Of a stretch of 30,508 nucleotides of DNA, positions 30,131 through 30,508 are shown one piece after another. The notes under the pieces are model-generated. The model saw nothing but the letters and a program-made list of their open reading frames with translations. It was not told where the DNA came from and made no database searches. The DNA is from Mesostigma viride (Eukaryota > Streptophyta > Mesostigmatophyceae > Mesostigmatales > Mesostigmataceae), in the NCBI GenBank assembly GCA_009746045.1, contig RPFO01000145.1, positions 1-30,508 on the forward strand. The letters run 5' to 3'. The stretch's first letter is position 1. Each line of letters begins with the position of its first letter. Both the position numbers and the translations under genes were made by a program.

Positions 30131-30508
30131 TCAATATAGACTGTCCCGCGACTCGTTCCACTCTCTGCAGGTTTTGCAACAACCGATCGAGCGAACTCTC
30201 GGAACCTCTTTCGCCGCCATTTCATCGACACGAGCGAACATCTCTTCTTTGGCGGCCACCAACTTTGCCTCCTTGTTGCCGGTGTCAGGATAGATTTCGG
30301 ACCTCCTCGTCTTCATCGGGGCCACTCTCTCCAAATACTCTGCACACAGAGAATCCTGCTCCTCCTCCACAATCGCCTTCACGCCGGATACAATCGCTTT
30401 GGCTTTTGTTTCCACGCGAAAATCGAACTCTCGTTGAGTTATCAGCGGAATGTCGGCGAGTGCAAAACACATACGCCGATAAAGTTCGCTTACATCCGTG
30501 TCACGCGA
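30131..30508 (-). CDS. Partial reading frame running off the right edge
   Basis: Open from the window edge (SRDTDVSELYRRMCFALADI) through a helical, charged segment (KAIVSGVKAIVEEEQDSLCA) and a Cys pair (IGCCKTCREW) to TGA at 30131-30133. No donor before the stop joins in phase to exon 1 at 29850, so this is either the 3' end of a neighbouring gene or an upstream exon of the same gene with another frame break. Composition and the nearby intron motifs favour a relation to the novel gene. Confidence 0.5.
   Translation of the reverse strand, partial: SRDTDVSELYRRMCFALADIPLITQREFDFRVETKAKAIVSGVKAIVEEEQDSLCAEYLERVAPMKTRRSEIYPDTGNKEAKLVAAKEEMFARVDEMAAKEVPRVRSIGCCKTCREWNESRDSLY

Overview
This is nuclear DNA of a eukaryote, almost certainly a green-lineage alga with a large, repeat-rich genome. 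Long GT-AG introns, microsatellites, minisatellites, AT-rich spacers and GC-rich exons rule out a prokaryote. The Rab-GAP gene at 14046-18573 reads like the plant/green-algal GYP7 type, and the transposase-like gene is of the FAR1/MULE type. I cannot name the species. Layout. (1) 104-9595, plus strand: a seven-exon model for a very large FAR1/MULE-type protein. It has an N-terminal part of unknown nature, a giant CAA/CAG-repeat exon, a Cys-rich exon, a FAR1-like zinc cluster, a MULE transposase core, a SWIM zinc finger and an AT-hook. All splice phases agree and the joined frame is open for 1735 codons. Its introns hold a 34-bp inverted repeat and a 362-bp tandem array. (2) 9596-14045: a 4.4-kb gene-poor spacer with degenerate units carrying CACGTG palindromes and TTAA tracts, a 21-bp minisatellite in two blocks, and a GC-rich short repeat. 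(3) 14046-18573, plus strand: a confident three-exon GYP7-like TBC-domain Rab GTPase-activating protein (626 aa) with both catalytic fingers. Its introns are full of simple repeats, and copies of its last coding bases recur downstream of the stop codon. (4) 18574-21879: a spacer containing a near-identical 396/400-bp tandem duplication rich in perfect hairpins and carrying a tRNA-like B box, then AT-rich sequence with nothing recognisable. (5) 21880-29850, minus strand, with a further partial reading frame at 30131-30508: an eight-exon gene of about 2,170 codons with no domain I recognise. Its exons join in consistent phase, but several homopolymer frame breaks and one in-frame stop interrupt it. 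Five of its introns/spacers carry in total eleven copies of a roughly 19-bp GC-rich motif (consensus AGAAACGCCGGCCGTCGCA on the plus strand) that I see nowhere in the other two genes. This gene and its intron motif are the most novel content of the window. The three genes show no functional link; the arrangement looks like one housekeeping trafficking gene between a transposase-derived gene and a novel, possibly multicopy gene.
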